A DNA stretch of 64,000 nucleotides from Spirochaeta thermophila DSM 6578 (GTDB lineage: Bacteria; Spirochaetota; Spirochaetia; Winmispirales; Winmispiraceae): the NCBI RefSeq assembly GCF_000184345.1, contig NC_017583.1:2294001-2358000 (forward strand), in the 5' to 3' direction. Positions 1-10,379 of the stretch are shown piece after piece (position 1 is the stretch's first letter; each line of letters starts with the position of its first letter). The position numbers and the translations under genes are program-made. The notes under the pieces were generated by a model, which searched no databases, had not been told where the DNA came from, and worked only from the letters and a program-made list of their open reading frames with translations.

Positions 1-268
<268 letters not shown>

Positions 269-419
269 TTAAGGTTTTGAGTGTGTTGTGTGTAACGGAA
301 ATAGAATATGTGTAGTCTCTTTTGTCAGTAAATTAACAAGCTTTCCCTCAAACGGCAACTGGTTCCCGCAAAAAGGAGGCCCATTGCAGCGGGAAGGGTC
401 CTGTGGTAATAAGGTAGGC

Positions 420-1982
420 ATGAGAAAGATCCGGAACGCACGTTCCATCCTGTTCATCCCCGATCCTCCGGCCGATGCCGTGCCCCTTGGGGAACTGGAG
501 GAGTTCCTGGGGAGTCTCCCGGGGAAGGCCACGGCGACATGGAACATTCCCGTGTGTCCGTTTCTCGAAGATGAGCGGTGGAGGCGGTTCCTCGAACGGA
601 GGATAGCTGTGGGCGACGAACTCGTGAGCATGGGCTACGCAGGGGTGCCTCTCCACCTCCTCTCCCCGCAGGAACAGGAAGACGAGCTCGCCTGGGCCCT
701 CCACAACCCCTGGTGGAGCGGGACGTACGACCTCTGGCACTTCACCCCCCGCGCCTATCACCACCCCGCCGGCACCCTCTCCCCCCTCCCCCCCACCTTC
801 CCCCAAACGCCCCTCACCACCCTCCTCTCCCCCTCCCGCCCCTTCCACGGCCGGCTCGCCTCGCCCCAGGGCGCGCTCCCCCTCGTCCACCTCCCCTTCC
901 TCCTCCTCTCATCCTCCCCGCTCCGCACGCTCACCCGCGCCCTCCTCTCCCCCGACCCCCTCGTCCTCCTCATGACCCCCGGCCCCGACTTCGCCGCGCA
1001 GGCCGACCTCCTCCTCACCGTCCTCCTCGACCTCGACCGCAAGGGCCACACCTTCAGCTTCGAACCGCTCCCCGATCCCCTCCCCCTACCCCCCACCCAG
1101 CACCTCACCCCCCTCCTCGTGCCCCTGCCTTCGGTTCCCCACGTTGACCGCCTCCGCGCCATGGACGAGGACTCGGAGGAACACACCCGCCTCCTCCTGC
1201 AGACCCTCTCCGCCTACCACCCCACCCCCGCCGCTCCCCTCCCCCCCGCCGAGCGGACCCTCGGCGCCCACATGGAGGGCAGGGCCATCCTGTCGGACGA
1301 AGGGATACACGTGGAGTTCGAAGGCGGCCTCCCGGTACTCGTGGCCTCAGGTCCCGGCCCCGCCCATCGCCTCCCCGCCCCGCAGGTGGAACTCGCAGGC
1401 AAAAAGACCCGCATCACCGTACAGAGCGCCTTCTCGCTCGAGGGCGAGCACGTACGAGGGCTCCGGACCCTGCTGTCCGCAGCCGGCACCACGCCCCTCG
1501 CCACCGCGGATTTCCTCCTGGTGGAAGGCTTCCCCCACCTCATCCTCGACCTCGCCCTCTTTCCCGAAGCCCTGGACGCCCCCTGGATGAGCCGGCTCCA
1601 CCCCCTCTCCCTCCCCCTCCCCTCCTCCCCCTCGCCGCCGAAACTCACCCTCTTCCAGCACACCCTGAAGAGCCCCGCCACCCTCGAGACCCCCTCCCTC
1701 CTCTGTGCACCCACCGGCCTCCTCGTCCAGACCCCCGACTCCCACCTCCTCGTCCAGCCGCTCTCACCCTGGGCCCCCGTCCCCTGTCCCCTCCTCCTCC
1801 AGGCCTCGAACCGCGGCCACACCCTCTCCCTCACCCCCCTCCCCATCCCCGGCCCGGCATCACCCCGCACCCTTCCCACCCCCCTCCGCACCACCCTCCT
1901 CGTCTCCCCCACTCTCACCTCCCCCCTCCCCGCCGGAGACCTCCCGCCCCAGGTCCTCGCCGCCCTCTTCCCCTCTGACTAG
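420..1982 (+). CDS. Unidentified protein, 520 aa, Pro/Leu-rich
   Basis: I do not recognise the family. The ATG at 420 follows AAGGTAGGC; the reading frame is open further upstream to 288, but that part looks non-coding. The first 130 residues look like a folded domain (SILFIPDPP, ATWNIPVCPFLED, GYAGVPLHLLSPQEQEDELAW), vaguely like a polysaccharide-deacetylase-type barrel, but no catalytic motif is clear. The rest is dominated by proline and leucine because the coding strand is extremely C-rich. No signal peptide or obvious membrane segment is seen. It is divergent from groEL, and its stop overlaps the stop region of birA on the other strand (tail-to-tail). Confidence 0.6.
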   Translation: MRKIRNARSILFIPDPPADAVPLGELEEFLGSLPGKATATWNIPVCPFLEDERWRRFLERRIAVGDELVSMGYAGVPLHLLSPQEQEDELAWALHNPWWSGTYDLWHFTPRAYHHPAGTLSPLPPTFPQTPLTTLLSPSRPFHGRLASPQGALPLVHLPFLLLSSSPLRTLTRALLSPDPLVLLMTPGPDFAAQADLLLTVLLDLDRKGHTFSFEPLPDPLPLPPTQHLTPLLVPLPSVPHVDRLRAMDEDSEEHTRLLLQTLSAYHPTPAAPLPPAERTLGAHMEGRAILSDEGIHVEFEGGLPVLVASGPGPAHRLPAPQVELAGKKTRITVQSAFSLEGEHVRGLRTLLSAAGTTPLATADFLLVEGFPHLILDLALFPEALDAPWMSRLHPLSLPLPSSPSPPKLTLFQHTLKSPATLETPSLLCAPTGLLVQTPDSHLLVQPLSPWAPVPCPLLLQASNRGHTLSLTPLPIPGPASPRTLPTPLRTTLLVSPTLTSPLPAGDLPPQVLAALFPSD

Positions 1983-2719
1983 CCCCACTCCACCTCACCG
2001 CTCACGCACGCCTTCATCCCCTCATCCGTGCGGAGCAGGAGCTCTCCCGCCCCGCCCACCCCCTCCACCACCCCGCAGACCCTCACCCCCCGATCCGGAT
2101 CCCCCTCCAGGAAGACCACCTCCTCACCCCGCCTCCAGAGCCGACGCTCCACACCCTCACGCCACTCCTCATCCCCCAAGGCCGCCTTCACCTCGCTCAG
2201 CACCCCCAGCAGTACCTCCTCGAGGTCGGCCCGACGGTGCCGCTCCCTGCGGATCGACGTGGCCCGCCGCGAGAGCTCTCCGGGGAACGAACGCTGGTTC
2301 ACATTGAGACCGATACCCACGAACACCGCCTCGTACTTGACCTCGCAGAGGATGCCGCAGATCTTCCTGCCCCTCACGAGCACGTCGTTGGGCCACTTCA
2401 CCCGGGCGGGGAGATCCCAGACATCCTCCAGGTACCGGGCCACACCGAATCCCACCCGCACCGGCAGCGAGGTGAAGGGCTCGGGCGCTTCTTCCTTGCG
2501 GAGGAAGAAGGTGAAGAGGAGGTTCTCACCCGGTTCCGAGACCCACCGTCTTCCGGGAACCCTCCCCCTCCCCGACACCTGGTGATCGGCCCACACCACC
2601 GTACCGGAGGGCAGGCTCTGGAGGTAGAGGTTCTTGGCATCCACCATGGTGGAGGTGGTCTCGTCCTTGTGAAAGATGGGGGATCCATGGAACGGGCTGG
2701 TTCTCTCTATGGGCAGCAT
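1979..2719 (-). CDS. birA: Biotin--[acetyl-CoA-carboxylase] ligase BirA
   Basis: This 246-residue protein activates biotin as biotinyl-AMP and attaches it to a lysine of biotin carboxyl carrier proteins. Family motifs are GRGRVPGRRW (about 50-59, the adenylate-binding loop), KWPND (108-112) and GIGLNVN (135-141). It lacks the N-terminal winged helix of bifunctional E. coli BirA, so it should be a ligase only and not a repressor. There is no Shine-Dalgarno at the ATG. Instead TAGAAT lies exactly six bases before it, an arrangement repeated at other genes in this window that suggests a leaderless mRNA. Confidence 0.93.
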   Translation of the reverse strand: MLPIERTSPFHGSPIFHKDETTSTMVDAKNLYLQSLPSGTVVWADHQVSGRGRVPGRRWVSEPGENLLFTFFLRKEEAPEPFTSLPVRVGFGVARYLEDVWDLPARVKWPNDVLVRGRKICGILCEVKYEAVFVGIGLNVNQRSFPGELSRRATSIRRERHRRADLEEVLLGVLSEVKAALGDEEWREGVERRLWRRGEEVVFLEGDPDRGVRVCGVVEGVGGAGELLLRTDEGMKACVSGEVEWG

Positions 2720-2725
2720 GGAGAC

Positions 2726-2731
2726 ATTCTA
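2726..2731 (-). promoter_or_regulatory. TANNNT -10 element, birA
   Basis: TAGAAT, then GTCTCC, then the birA ATG. The six-base gap would put the transcription start at or near the start codon. No convincing -35 is visible. Confidence 0.45.
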
Positions 2732-2983
2732 GTATGGAACCGGTGTTTTGCACAGGGAAAAAACAGCGCCCCGGAGGGAGTGGAACCGAGGCACTCCTGC
2801 CGGCCGGAACCCTACGGGGGACCTCCCCGGTCCGCACGTGCGTTCCCTGCCCCTGCGGCTCAGGGCATGGGACCCTGACGAGGCGACTCCGCCCACCGCC
2901 TGCCGTGTTCCGGGTTTTCCGGCACCTGATGTATGACGACCTACCTCTTCTACATCCCCAGGTATCCCCGCCGATACGTTTTT
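2732..2983. other. GC-rich intergenic region, unassigned
   Basis: About 250 bases between the divergent birA and zwf genes. It is very GC-rich and contains several short inverted repeats: GGAGTG/CACTCC near 2778-2798, GGGG/CCCC near 2817-2828, and CCCTG/CAGGG near 2845-2866. On the minus strand it ends in a run of six T. I compared it by eye with SRP RNA, RNase P RNA, tmRNA and 6S RNA and found no convincing match. No coding frame looks real. It may be a structured leader or RNA, but nothing can be assigned. Confidence 0.35.
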
Positions 2984-2992
2984 TGCTATATT
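2984..2992 (+). promoter_or_regulatory. Extended -10 element, zwf (leaderless type)
   Basis: TGC-TATATT lies six bases before the zwf ATG at 2999. The TGN extension suits a promoter with a poor -35, and none is recognisable. No Shine-Dalgarno is present, consistent with a leaderless transcript. Confidence 0.5.
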
Positions 2993-2998
2993 ATTCCC

Positions 2999-4461
<1,463 letters not shown>

Positions 4462-4477
<16 letters not shown>

Positions 4478-5376
4478 GAGAACTCTTCGATCCCGAGACC
4501 ATGGAGGCGCGGCTCGCAGAGCTGCAGGAGGCGGCCTCGCCGGGGAAGCCGCGGGAGATCCTGTTCACCCTCATCGTGGTGCACGACGAGGAAGGACGGC
4601 GTCAGGTGGAGCAGGCCCTGGACGGGCTCATGGGGATGCGGGCGGCGCGGATCATCCGGCTCGACCTCTCCCCCCACGAGCGCACGCGGATCTCGCTTTC
4701 GGCGCGGTGCAGCGTGGATGCGGCGAAGCGGGGGGTGTGTTTCCAGGAGGTGATCGTGGAGAACGGGCCAGACGATGCAGGGTGTGCACCGGGCACGTGG
4801 GGTGCGCTCGTGGTACGCGATCTGCCGGTGGTGGCCTGGTGGGCGGCTCCCCTGGAGGGACGGGAGGGGCTCCTGGACGTGCTCCTCGACCGGGTGGACA
4901 AGGTGCTCATCGACAGCGAGGCCCTGGAACAGAGGGGGGTGGGGCTGGAGGGGTTCATGGAGGGGGTCGGCCGCACGGTGCCCGAGGCGCGGGGGGTGCT
5001 CGCGGATATGGCGTGGGCACGGTACCGGCCGGTGCGGGCGCAGGTGGCGCGGGCGTGCGGGGAACGGTGGCGGGTGTGGCGGGAGGAGGGGGCCCGGCTG
5101 CGCGTGGCGGCGCCGAGCGAGGCGGGGGCGCGGCTGATCGCGGGGTGGGTGTGCAGCAGGCTGGGATGGGGGGGGAGGGAGCCGGGGGTGGGGCTGGGAT
5201 GGGAAGGGGGTGCGGAAGAGGTGCGGGTGGCGTGGGAGGGGCGAGGAGGGGGGCGCGAGGAGGTGCGGGCGGGGGCGGCCGACCTGCCGGAGGACGCGGC
5301 GATATTGGCCGAGGAGTGCGAGAACCCGGTGAGCGACCCGCTCTACCGGGAGGCGCTGCGGTGCGCGGGGGTGTAG
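4462..5376 (+). CDS. opcA: OpcA-like glucose-6-phosphate dehydrogenase assembly protein
   Basis: A 304-residue protein translationally coupled to zwf. It matches the OpcA family, in which the protein promotes assembly or activity of G6PDH in cyanobacteria and actinobacteria. Recognisable parts are the PREILFTLIVV segment, the RIIRLDL strand, the LVVRDLPVVAWW core, and the IDSEAL segment typical of the family. The C-terminal third is unusually rich in Gly, Arg and Trp because the coding strand becomes very G-rich, with eight consecutive G-runs at 5163-5210. Assignment rests on family resemblance plus the zwf neighbour. The mechanism in spirochaetes is not established by this sequence. Confidence 0.85.
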
Positions 5377-5448
5377 GCGCGCGAGATCCCCGCCGAGGCA
5401 CCCCTTCGAGCGCACGAGTTCTCGAATAATCCTGCGTGGTACGCCCTC

Positions 5449-5485
5449 ACCCCCTTGCAGAAGGGGGTTGTTTTCTGTATTTTTA
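5449..5485 (+). terminator. Rho-independent terminator after opcA
   Basis: ACCCCCTT (5449-5456), loop GCAG, AAGGGGGT (5461-5468), followed by a T-rich tail. The tail is shared with the -35 to -10 region of the argR promoter, so the zwf-opcA and arg units are packed with no spare DNA. Confidence 0.8.
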
Positions 5486-5496
5486 TTCATTATTCT
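5468..5496 (+). promoter_or_regulatory. Sigma-70 promoter of the arg operon
   Basis: TTGTTT (5468-5473), 17-base spacer, TATTCT (5491-5496). The predicted start is near 5503. The upstream ARG box fills the spacer, so a bound ArgR should block RNA polymerase directly. Confidence 0.7.
5476..5489. promoter_or_regulatory. ARG box 1 (ArgR operator)
   Basis: TGTATTTTTATTCA matches the core ARG consensus TGNATWWWWATNCA at every defined position. It lies between -35 and -10 of the argR promoter. Confidence 0.75.
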
Positions 5497-5517
5497 CGGC
5501 ATCCGTGACCGTGAGAG

Positions 5518-5531
5518 AGCATAAATATACA
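5518..5531. promoter_or_regulatory. ARG box 2 (ArgR operator)
   Basis: AGCATAAATATACA matches TGNATWWWWATNCA except at the first base. Its centre is 42 bases from box 1, about four helical turns, and it overlaps the argR ribosome site. Two boxes on one DNA face fit a hexameric ArgR. Confidence 0.65.
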
Positions 5532-5540
5532 GGAGACGGT

Positions 5541-6017
5541 GTGAAAGGCAGGGAAGAGCGACTCAAACTCATCAGGCAGATCATCCGATCCTCGCGGGTC
5601 CGCAGCCAGGAGGAACTCCTCGAACGACTGGCCGCCTACGGGCACAGGATCACCCAGGCGACGCTCTCTCGCGACCTCAAGTTGCTCAAGGTGGGGAAGG
5701 TGGCCGAAGGGGAGAACGGGTACTACTACATCCTCCCCGGAGAGAACGAGACCGAGGGAGAGGTGGGCAACAACTTCGTCCAGGACTTCATCCGGGGCTT
5801 CAGGTCGCTCGAGTTCTCGGGAAATCTCGCGGTCATACGCACCCTGCCGGGGCACGCGAACAGCGTGGCCTTCGCCCTCGACACCTTTCAGATCCCCTCA
5901 CTCCTTGGTACCGTGGCAGGGGATGACACGATCATCGCTGTCCTCAAGGAAGGCACGTCAAGGGAGGCCTTTCTCGAAACCCTCTCCCGTTACATCCCAT
6001 CCTTCAGAGGAGCATAG
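5541..6017 (+). CDS. argR: Arginine repressor ArgR
   Basis: A 158-residue regulator. The N-terminal winged helix (about 1-65) includes the recognition segment TQATLSRDLK (38-47). The C-terminal hexamerisation/arginine-binding domain has the GTVAGDDT motif (123-130) whose acidic pair contacts arginine. The GTG at 5541 is preferred because it follows AGGAG and begins where the family begins; the frame is open upstream to 5436 through the promoter. It is the first gene of the arg operon and probably autoregulates through the two ARG boxes. Its stop codon is followed immediately by the argC ATG. Confidence 0.93.
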   Translation: MKGREERLKLIRQIIRSSRVRSQEELLERLAAYGHRITQATLSRDLKLLKVGKVAEGENGYYYILPGENETEGEVGNNFVQDFIRGFRSLEFSGNLAVIRTLPGHANSVAFALDTFQIPSLLGTVAGDDTIIAVLKEGTSREAFLETLSRYIPSFRGA

Positions 6018-7055
6018 ATGCGCATAGCTGTTCTCGGAGCCACAGGCTACACCGGGATGGTGCTGATGAGGTTGCTCGCACACCATCCGCGGGTCTCTTC
6101 CATCATTCCTGTCTCTCGATCAAAGACCGGTGCCCTGGTGGGCGAGGTCGACAGGGGCTTTGGCGAGGCACACTCCTCTCGCCTCTCGCTTACAGGGGGG
6201 CGCTACGTCGCGCTGGAAGAGGCCGAGGCCCTCTCCCCCGAGGTGGTCTTCTCCTGTCTCCCCCACCTCGCTTCGGCAAAGGCCTGCGCCTCCTTCGTGG
6301 GAAGGGCCCTGGTCATCGACCTCTCCGCCGACTTCCGGCTCAAAGACCCCCAACTCTTCAAGGCCACCTACGGGGAGAACCATCCGGCGCCCCACCTGCT
6401 TCCCCGTGCGGTCTACGGGCTCGCCGAGTGGAACCACGACGAGATCGCCCGGGCGGACTTGGTGGCGAATCCGGGCTGCTATCCCACCGCAACCCTTCTC
6501 CCCCTCCTTCCCCTCGTGAAGGAAGGCCTGGTCCGTGAGACCGTGACGGTGAACGCCCTCTCGGGCATCTCGGGGGCGGGGAGGAAGCTCGCCGACACGT
6601 ACCTGTTCACCGAGCGTACCGAGAACATGACCCCCTACCTTCCCGGGAGGAGCCACAGGCACCTCCCCGAGATGGAGCAGGAGCTGGGCGCCGTCTCGTC
6701 CCGGGTGCGTCTCCTGTTCACTCCGCACCTCGTCCCGCTCAAACAGGGTATGCTCGTCACCACGGTGTGCACCCTCACCCGAGAGGTCTCCGACGAGGAG
6801 CTGCGCGCATGCTACCAGGCGCACTACGGTTCACGCCCGTGGGTACGCATCATCCATCCCTCACTTCCCGAGACGAGGTGGGTGCGCGGCACCAACCGGT
6901 GCGATATAAGCTGGAAGAGAGAGGGCGACCACCTCCTGCTCTTCTCGGCGATCGACAACCTGGTGAAGGGGGCCTCGGGCCAGGCCGTACAGAACATGAA
7001 CATCCGCCTCGGGTTCCCCGAAACCGAGGGGTTGCCCGACGGTGGCGAGATATAG
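6018..7055 (+). CDS. argC: N-acetyl-gamma-glutamyl-phosphate reductase
   Basis: A 345-residue enzyme that reduces N-acetylglutamyl 5-phosphate with NADPH to the semialdehyde, the third step of arginine synthesis. The nucleotide-binding start is LGATGYTG (6-13) and the catalytic cysteine sits in NPGCYPT (Cys154). It begins directly after the argR stop, with GAGGAG as ribosome site inside argR. It is the first of four biosynthetic genes in pathway-related order (C, B, D, G). Confidence 0.96.
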   Translation: MRIAVLGATGYTGMVLMRLLAHHPRVSSIIPVSRSKTGALVGEVDRGFGEAHSSRLSLTGGRYVALEEAEALSPEVVFSCLPHLASAKACASFVGRALVIDLSADFRLKDPQLFKATYGENHPAPHLLPRAVYGLAEWNHDEIARADLVANPGCYPTATLLPLLPLVKEGLVRETVTVNALSGISGAGRKLADTYLFTERTENMTPYLPGRSHRHLPEMEQELGAVSSRVRLLFTPHLVPLKQGMLVTTVCTLTREVSDEELRACYQAHYGSRPWVRIIHPSLPETRWVRGTNRCDISWKREGDHLLLFSAIDNLVKGASGQAVQNMNIRLGFPETEGLPDGGEI

Positions 7056-7070
7056 GAGGGTATACATCAC

Positions 7071-7850
7071 ATGGACGAAGACGAGACCCACACCATCGTC
7101 GTCAAGATAGGCGGCCGCGCGGTGGAGGACGAAGCGTCCCTCCACCGGTTCCTCGAAGAGCTCTCCGGATTCCGGAGACTCGGCGGCAACGGGGTGCTGG
7201 TGCACGGCGGGGGGGCGGAGGTCTCCCGGATCAGCAGGCTGTTGGGGATAGAGCCGGTCTTCCGCGACGGCCTGCGCATCACGAGGCCGGAGGAGATCCC
7301 GATCCTGGAGATGGTGCTCGCAGGCAGGATGAACAAGTCCCTCGTACGGGCCGCCCATGCGGCCGGCATCAGGGCGGTGGGGCTCTCCGGTGCGGACGGC
7401 CCCATCCTCGTGGGCGAGGCGCTCTCCCCCGAGACGCGCACCGGGAGGGTGGTCTCCACCGATCCCTCCCTGCTCTCCCTCCTCATGGCGGCGGGGTACT
7501 TCCCCATCCTCTCCTCCACCACCATGGACTCCTCGGGAGAGGGCCTCAATATCAATGCCGATGAAGCCGCCCTCGCGGTGGCAGAGGCGCTGAAGGCCGA
7601 TGCCCTGATCTTCCTCTCCGACATACCGGGAATCCTCTCGGGAGGAGAAGTGCTCTCCTCCCTCACCCCTGAGGAGGCCGAAGAGGCCATTGCCCGGGGG
7701 ATCATCCAGGGCGGCATGATCCCCAAGGTGCGCTCGTCGCTCAGGGCCCTGGGAGCGGGCGTGGGGCACATCGTGATCGGACAGTACACCGGCGAAGGGG
7801 ACCTCCGCCGTCTCCTCGAGGGCAAGACAGGCACCACACTCCACACGTAA
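7071..7850 (+). CDS. argB: Acetylglutamate kinase
   Basis: A 259-residue member of the amino acid kinase family that phosphorylates N-acetylglutamate. Visible motifs are the phosphate-binding VVKIGG (10-15), LVHGGG (43-48) and the C-terminal GGMIPK. Length fits the short form. It does not carry an obvious N-terminal extension of the kind linked to arginine feedback inhibition, but the N-terminus (MDEDETHTIVV) is too short to decide this. It lies 15 bases after argC, with AGGAGG upstream. Confidence 0.94.
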   Translation: MDEDETHTIVVKIGGRAVEDEASLHRFLEELSGFRRLGGNGVLVHGGGAEVSRISRLLGIEPVFRDGLRITRPEEIPILEMVLAGRMNKSLVRAAHAAGIRAVGLSGADGPILVGEALSPETRTGRVVSTDPSLLSLLMAAGYFPILSSTTMDSSGEGLNINADEAALAVAEALKADALIFLSDIPGILSGGEVLSSLTPEEAEEAIARGIIQGGMIPKVRSSLRALGAGVGHIVIGQYTGEGDLRRLLEGKTGTTLHT

Positions 7851-7860
7851 GGGGTTTACC

Positions 7861-9060
7861 ATGAAGCTCAAAGACCAGTTCGCCACGAACACCGCACTCC
7901 CCCGTCAGTACGGGAACGAGTTCCTCGTCCTCGAGCGGGGTGAGGGGGTGTACCTCTACGACATCGCGGGCAACCGGTACCTGGACTTCACCGCAGGGAT
8001 CGCGGTGAACGCCCTGGGTTACGGCAGCGCAGAGATCTCCCGCATCATGGCCGAACAGGCGGAGAAACTCATCCACGTCTCCAACCTCTTCTCCACCATG
8101 CCCACGCTCACCCTGGCAGAACGCCTCTGCGCCTCGGGCGGATTCGCGGCTGCGCACCTGTGCAACAGCGGCACCGAGGCAAACGAGGCGGCCCTCAAGT
8201 ACGCACGCCTCTATGCCAAGGCCACCAAAGGGGAACACGCCGTACGGTTCCTGTGCTTCACCCATGGGTTCCACGGCAGGACCATGGGGAGCCTCTCGGT
8301 GACCCCCACCCCGGCCTACCAGGAGAAGTTCCTCCCCCTCGTGCCGGGGGTGGTGACCGCACCCTACAACGACGTGGAGGCCCTCGAGGCCCTTCTCGAC
8401 GAGCGGTACGCGGCCGTGATCGTGGAGCCGGTGCAGGGAGAGGGCGGCCTGGAGGTGATGAGCCGTGAGTTCGCCCAGGCCCTCAACCGGCTCTGCAGGA
8501 AGTACGACGTGCTCCTCATCGCCGACGAGGTGCAGACAGGGCTGGGCCGCACGGGGTACCTGTACGGATCCGAGGCAGTGGGGCTCGAGCCGGACATCAT
8601 CACCCTTGCCAAGCCTCTGGGGGCTGGGCTCCCGCTCGGTGCGGCGCTCATCCCCGATCGGGTGAACGACCTCCTGGTCGTGGGCGACCACGGGAGCACC
8701 TTCGGCGGCGGACCGCTCGCCTGCGCGGTGGGGCTCCACGTCTGGGAGACCGTCTCCCGGCCGGAGTTCCTCGCAGAGGTGCGGGAGAAGGGCGAGTTCC
8801 TCGCCCGAAAGCTCGAGGCCATGGTGGAGACCTTCCCCTTCGTGCTTCAACGAAAGGGCCTCGGACTCCTTCAGGGGGTCGAGCTCTCCGAGAAGGTACC
8901 GGTGAAGGAGGTGATCGCCCGCGCGAGGGAGAAGGGGCTCCTCGTGCTCAGGAGCGGGAAAAACGTGCTCCGCCTCGCCCCGCCCCTGGTGGTGAGCCGT
9001 GAGGAACTCGAGGAAGGCTGCGCCATCCTCGAAGCCATATTCGCAGAGGACGTTTCATAA
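7861..9060 (+). CDS. argD: Acetylornithine aminotransferase
   Basis: A 399-residue class-III PLP aminotransferase that makes N2-acetylornithine from the semialdehyde and glutamate. The cofactor site is clear: CNSGTEANEAALK (101-113), IADEVQTGLGRTG (220-232) and the Schiff-base lysine in LAKPLGAG (Lys251). It starts ten bases after argB. Class-III members can also act on succinyl-diaminopimelate; the operon position supports the arginine role. Confidence 0.94.
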   Translation: MKLKDQFATNTALPRQYGNEFLVLERGEGVYLYDIAGNRYLDFTAGIAVNALGYGSAEISRIMAEQAEKLIHVSNLFSTMPTLTLAERLCASGGFAAAHLCNSGTEANEAALKYARLYAKATKGEHAVRFLCFTHGFHGRTMGSLSVTPTPAYQEKFLPLVPGVVTAPYNDVEALEALLDERYAAVIVEPVQGEGGLEVMSREFAQALNRLCRKYDVLLIADEVQTGLGRTGYLYGSEAVGLEPDIITLAKPLGAGLPLGAALIPDRVNDLLVVGDHGSTFGGGPLACAVGLHVWETVSRPEFLAEVREKGEFLARKLEAMVETFPFVLQRKGLGLLQGVELSEKVPVKEVIARAREKGLLVLRSGKNVLRLAPPLVVSREELEEGCAILEAIFAEDVS

Positions 9061-9070
9061 GGAGTGAGAC

Positions 9071-10336
9071 ATGAAGGAGATCAAGAAGATCGTGCTCGCC
9101 TACTCGGGAGGGCTCGACACTTCCATCATCATTCCCTGGCTCAAGGAGCAGTATCCGGGCTGTGAGGTGGTGGCGGTGTGTACCGACGTGGGCCAAAAAG
9201 AAGACTGGGAGGCCCTCAAGCAGAAGGCCATCGCCTCCGGGGCATCGAAGATCTACGTACTCGACGTGAAAGAGGAGTTGGTGAGGGACTACATCTTCCC
9301 CATGCTCCGGGCCGGAGCCATCTACGAGGGAAAGTACCTCCTCGGGACCTCGATCGCCCGTCCCCTCCAGGCCAAGAAGCAGGTGGAAATCGCCCTCAAG
9401 GAGGGTGCCGACGCCGTGGCCCACGGCTGTACGGGCAAGGGCAACGACCAGGTGCGCTTCGAACTCACCTACAAGGCCCTCGCACCCCATCTCGAGATCA
9501 TCGCGCCCTGGCGGATGTGGGATATCCGCTCTCGGGAGCAGGCCATCGAGTACGCACAGAAGCACGGCATCCCCCTGGGCAACATCTCCAAAAAGAACAT
9601 CTACTCCCGGGACTGGAACATCTGGCACATAAGCCATGAGGGGGGCATACTGGAGGACCTGTGGAACAGGCCCGAGGAAGACATGTTCATGCTCACCCGG
9701 TCGCCCAAAGAGGCACCCGATCAGGAGGAAGAGATCACGGTGGAGTTCGAGCAGGGGATCCCCGTGGCCCTCGACGGCGAGCGGCTCGGTCCGGTGGAGC
9801 TCCTCACCCGGCTCAACGAGCTGGGAGGTAAGCACGGCATCGGAAGGGCCGACGTGGTGGAGACCCGCGTGGTGGGGATGAAGAGCAGGGGCGTGTACGA
9901 GACGCCGGGCGGGACCATTCTCTTCACCGCCTTACGGGAGCTCGAGATGATCACCCTGGACGCCGAGACACTGAGCCTCAAACGCCAGCTCGCCGCCAGG
10001 TATGCGGAACTCGTGTACCAGGGCAAGTGGTTCACGCTCCAGAGGGAGGCCCTCGACGCCTTCATGAAGAGCGTGGCCCGGTTCCTCACAGGGAAGATCA
10101 GGCTCGCCCTCTACAAGGGCAACATCATCGTCTGCGGGAGATCCTCGGAGTACTCGCTCTACCTCCAGGACCTCGCCTCCTTCGGCGAGAGCAGCTACGA
10201 TCACCGGGATGCCACCGGGTTCATCAAGCTCTACGGTCTCCCGGTAGGGGTGAGCGCCATGGTCCAGAAGAAGCTCGAGGCAGAGGGCGGGCCGGCAGAG
10301 GAGATGAAGGAGATGGCACGCTTCTCCGAGAAGTGA
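9071..10336 (+). CDS. argG: Argininosuccinate synthase
   Basis: A 421-residue enzyme that joins citrulline and aspartate using ATP. The ATP pyrophosphatase loop is AYSGGLDTS (10-18). AHGCTGKGNDQVRFE and the SRDWNIWH region follow as in the family. RBS AAGGAG lies before the ATG. argF and argH, needed on either side of this step, and argJ/argE/argA are not in the window. It is the last arg gene; pgi begins 43 bases later and may be co-transcribed. Confidence 0.96.
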   Translation: MKEIKKIVLAYSGGLDTSIIIPWLKEQYPGCEVVAVCTDVGQKEDWEALKQKAIASGASKIYVLDVKEELVRDYIFPMLRAGAIYEGKYLLGTSIARPLQAKKQVEIALKEGADAVAHGCTGKGNDQVRFELTYKALAPHLEIIAPWRMWDIRSREQAIEYAQKHGIPLGNISKKNIYSRDWNIWHISHEGGILEDLWNRPEEDMFMLTRSPKEAPDQEEEITVEFEQGIPVALDGERLGPVELLTRLNELGGKHGIGRADVVETRVVGMKSRGVYETPGGTILFTALRELEMITLDAETLSLKRQLAARYAELVYQGKWFTLQREALDAFMKSVARFLTGKIRLALYKGNIIVCGRSSEYSLYLQDLASFGESSYDHRDATGFIKLYGLPVGVSAMVQKKLEAEGGPAEEMKEMARFSEK

Positions 10337-10379
10337 GCGGCGACCCTCGAGCACACCACACACGAGACAAGGAGGACGC

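Noticed and set aside
2740-2935. SRP, 6S, tmRNA or RNase P RNA in the birA-zwf gap
   Set aside because: Characteristic motifs of each (for example GGTCAGG-CCGGAAGG of SRP RNA) were looked for by eye and not found.
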